7,071 nt of DNA from Syntrophaceae bacterium (GTDB lineage: Bacteria > Desulfobacterota > Desulfomonilia > Desulfomonilales > Desulfomonilaceae). This document shows positions 5,722 to 7,071 of the stretch, one piece after another. The notes below the pieces were generated by a model. That model was given only the letters and a program-made list of their open reading frames with translations, was not told the DNA's origin and did not search any database. Position 1 is the stretch's first letter; each line of letters starts with the position of its first letter. Both the position numbers and the translations under genes were made by a program. The stretch spans positions 1 through 7,071 of the forward strand of contig JACWAG010000452.1 in NCBI GenBank assembly GCA_014874425.1, read 5' to 3'.

Positions 5722-7071
5722 CTATTTGATAATAGATCCTGGCACTGCGTCCGAGTCTAACTCACACAAAATAATCTTTCCATCGGGACAACTGGCCGCC
5801 ATGACCATCGCTTCGCTTACACCGAACCGCATTTTTCGTGGGGCAAGATTGCATACGACCGAAACGGTCCTGCCCACAAGGTCTTCCGGGGAATATGACG
5901 ATTTGATGCCTGCAAAGACGGTGCGGATTTCTCTGCCGATGTCAACCCGGAGTTTGACCAGCTTATCTGACCCCTCAATGTGCGAGGCGGACAAAATTTT
6001 ACCGACTCTAAGATCGATTTTAGCGAAATCTTCAATCGATATTTCTTCTTTGAATTCCGGCGCAATCGTTTTTACAATTTGTGGAGCAAGATCATCTTTA
6101 GCTTTTTCTATAACGTGTTGCATCGTATTAGGTTCGAGTCTGTCTACAAGTTTTTCGAAAACGTTGATTGGGCGAAGTTCGAGATCAAATTTGGCGTCTG
6201 CCCATTGGAGGTCACCCAGACCGAGTATTTGTTCAACCTTGGCGCTGAATGAAGGTAATACCGGTTTTAGGAGTATCGACAATATCTTCGAGCAATTTAT
6301 TGCAAATGTCAGATCATCACGGGCTTTTTCGGGGTCAGTCTTTATAGCGGACCAAGGTTCATTCTGCTGCACATAGTTGTTGGCTATGTCTGAAATCGCC
6401 AGAATGTTCCGAATAACATTTGAGTATTTCAATAACTTGTAGTCATGATAACATTGTTCCACATGTAATGTGACCTGTTTTTTAAGTTCCTCACAGGTCT
6501 TGGGAACAACACCGAGCCTGGAATCCAACCTTTTGTTAAGAAAGCTGGCGGACCGGCTAATCAGGTTGGTGATGTTATTGACCAGTTCAGCGTTGGTTCG
6601 ATTCACGAACTCCTCTAGATTTAAATCGATATCATCGATAGTTGAGCCAAGCTTGGTCATGTAAAAATATCTTAAGAACCACGGGTTGACTTGATCGGCA
6701 AATTGTCGCGCTGTTATGAAGGTGCCTCGGCTCTTGGACATCTTACGTGAGTCCACTGTGAGAAATCCGTGTACATGCACAGCCGTGGGCGTTCTATAAT
6801 CAGCGGCTTTTAGCATCGCCGGCCAGAAAAGAGTATGGAAGTAAGCGATATCCTTACCGATAAAATGGTGAATCTCAATTTCTGATTTTGGGTCGATCCA
6901 ATAATCTTCGACTGAAACGCCGTCCTTACCGGAACAGTAATGTTCCGTCGCGGCTATGTACCCTATTGGAGCGTCAAGCCACACGTAGAAGAATTTATTT
7001 TCCTCACCAGGGATCTTGAAACCAAAGTATGGTCCATCACGAGAGATATCCCAGTCCCTAAGACCCTGATC
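5722..7071 (-). CDS. metG: Methionyl-tRNA synthetase, 5' end cut by window edge
   Basis: Class I aminoacyl-tRNA synthetase that charges tRNA-Met. The frame is open from the right edge to a TAG at 5722, giving 449 residues. By comparison with E. coli MetG from memory, about 220 N-terminal residues are outside, including the HIGH motif and zinc-binding region. Visible parts in order: end of the catalytic domain, with LRDWDISRD (4-12) and FYVWLDAPIGY (27-37); KMSKS ATP-binding loop (110-114); helical anticodon-binding domain, with an NxxNL segment ending near 169-170 and an EPW near 238-240 that match the E. coli Asn391 and Trp461 anticodon contacts; and a C-terminal OB-fold tRNA-binding domain of about 105 residues (from about 345, IDLRVGKI, then LAPRKMRFGVSEAM, ending PGSIIK). 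That last domain is the dimerising Trbp111-like module found on many bacterial MetG proteins. trpB2 follows after 24 bases. No coding defect is visible. Confidence 0.97.
   Translation of the reverse strand, partial: DQGLRDWDISRDGPYFGFKIPGEENKFFYVWLDAPIGYIAATEHYCSGKDGVSVEDYWIDPKSEIEIHHFIGKDIAYFHTLFWPAMLKAADYRTPTAVHVHGFLTVDSRKMSKSRGTFITARQFADQVNPWFLRYFYMTKLGSTIDDIDLNLEEFVNRTNAELVNNITNLISRSASFLNKRLDSRLGVVPKTCEELKKQVTLHVEQCYHDYKLLKYSNVIRNILAISDIANNYVQQNEPWSAIKTDPEKARDDLTFAINCSKILSILLKPVLPSFSAKVEQILGLGDLQWADAKFDLELRPINVFEKLVDRLEPNTMQHVIEKAKDDLAPQIVKTIAPEFKEEISIEDFAKIDLRVGKILSASHIEGSDKLVKLRVDIGREIRTVFAGIKSSYSPEDLVGRTVSVVCNLAPRKMRFGVSEAMVMAASCPDGKIILCELDSDAVPGSIIK

Noticed and set aside
5726..6376. 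Long plus-strand open frame (216 codons) antisense to metG
   Set aside because: It lies wholly opposite a strongly supported metG C-terminal region. Its product is Ser/Arg-rich, shows no domain, and has the look of a reverse-complement shadow.
1..7071. CRISPR array, tRNA/rRNA gene, insertion sequence or phage element
   Set aside because: No direct-repeat array, cloverleaf, transposase-like protein or terminal inverted repeat was found by reading either strand. Nearly all the sequence is accounted for by the six genes.

Overview
The window is a compact, gene-dense stretch of bacterial chromosome in which every supportable gene lies on the minus strand, so transcription runs from high to low coordinates. 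Gene content suggests a Gram-negative anaerobe of the Desulfobacterota (former Deltaproteobacteria; Syntrophobacter/Desulfomonile-like). This placement is an inference from three things: a TrpB2-type tryptophan synthase beta chain, a eukaryote-type UDP-glucose pyrophosphorylase, and a small Cys-rich protein of a kind I associate with that phylum. No rRNA, tRNA, CRISPR array, insertion sequence or phage gene was seen.

First block in transcription order (7071 to about 3943): the C-terminal two thirds of methionyl-tRNA synthetase (metG, cut by the right edge) is followed 24 bases later by a complete TrpB2-class PLP enzyme with a strong Shine-Dalgarno. A small six-cysteine protein of unknown function comes next. 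Tight spacing makes metG-trpB2 a likely transcription unit, with the small gene probably at its end.

Second block (3793 to 1) is a sugar-nucleotide module. A UDPGP-family UTP-glucose-1-phosphate uridylyltransferase comes first, then a single-domain mannose-1-phosphate guanylyltransferase (ManC type), then a phosphomannomutase/phosphoglucomutase (ManB/CpsG type) cut by the left edge. ManB would make Man-1-P from Man-6-P, and probably Glc-1-P from Glc-6-P. ManC would turn Man-1-P into GDP-mannose, and the uridylyltransferase would turn Glc-1-P into UDP-glucose. These are activated sugars for LPS, capsule or other exopolysaccharide. Gaps of 106 and 133 bases separate the three genes, so they may not be one tight operon. 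The last gap holds a weak terminator-like hairpin followed by a plausible promoter.

The window is mostly housekeeping and precursor metabolism. I found no evidence for a new multi-gene system. The points most worth a second look are the Cys-rich small protein and the altered nucleotide-binding loop of the uridylyltransferase.
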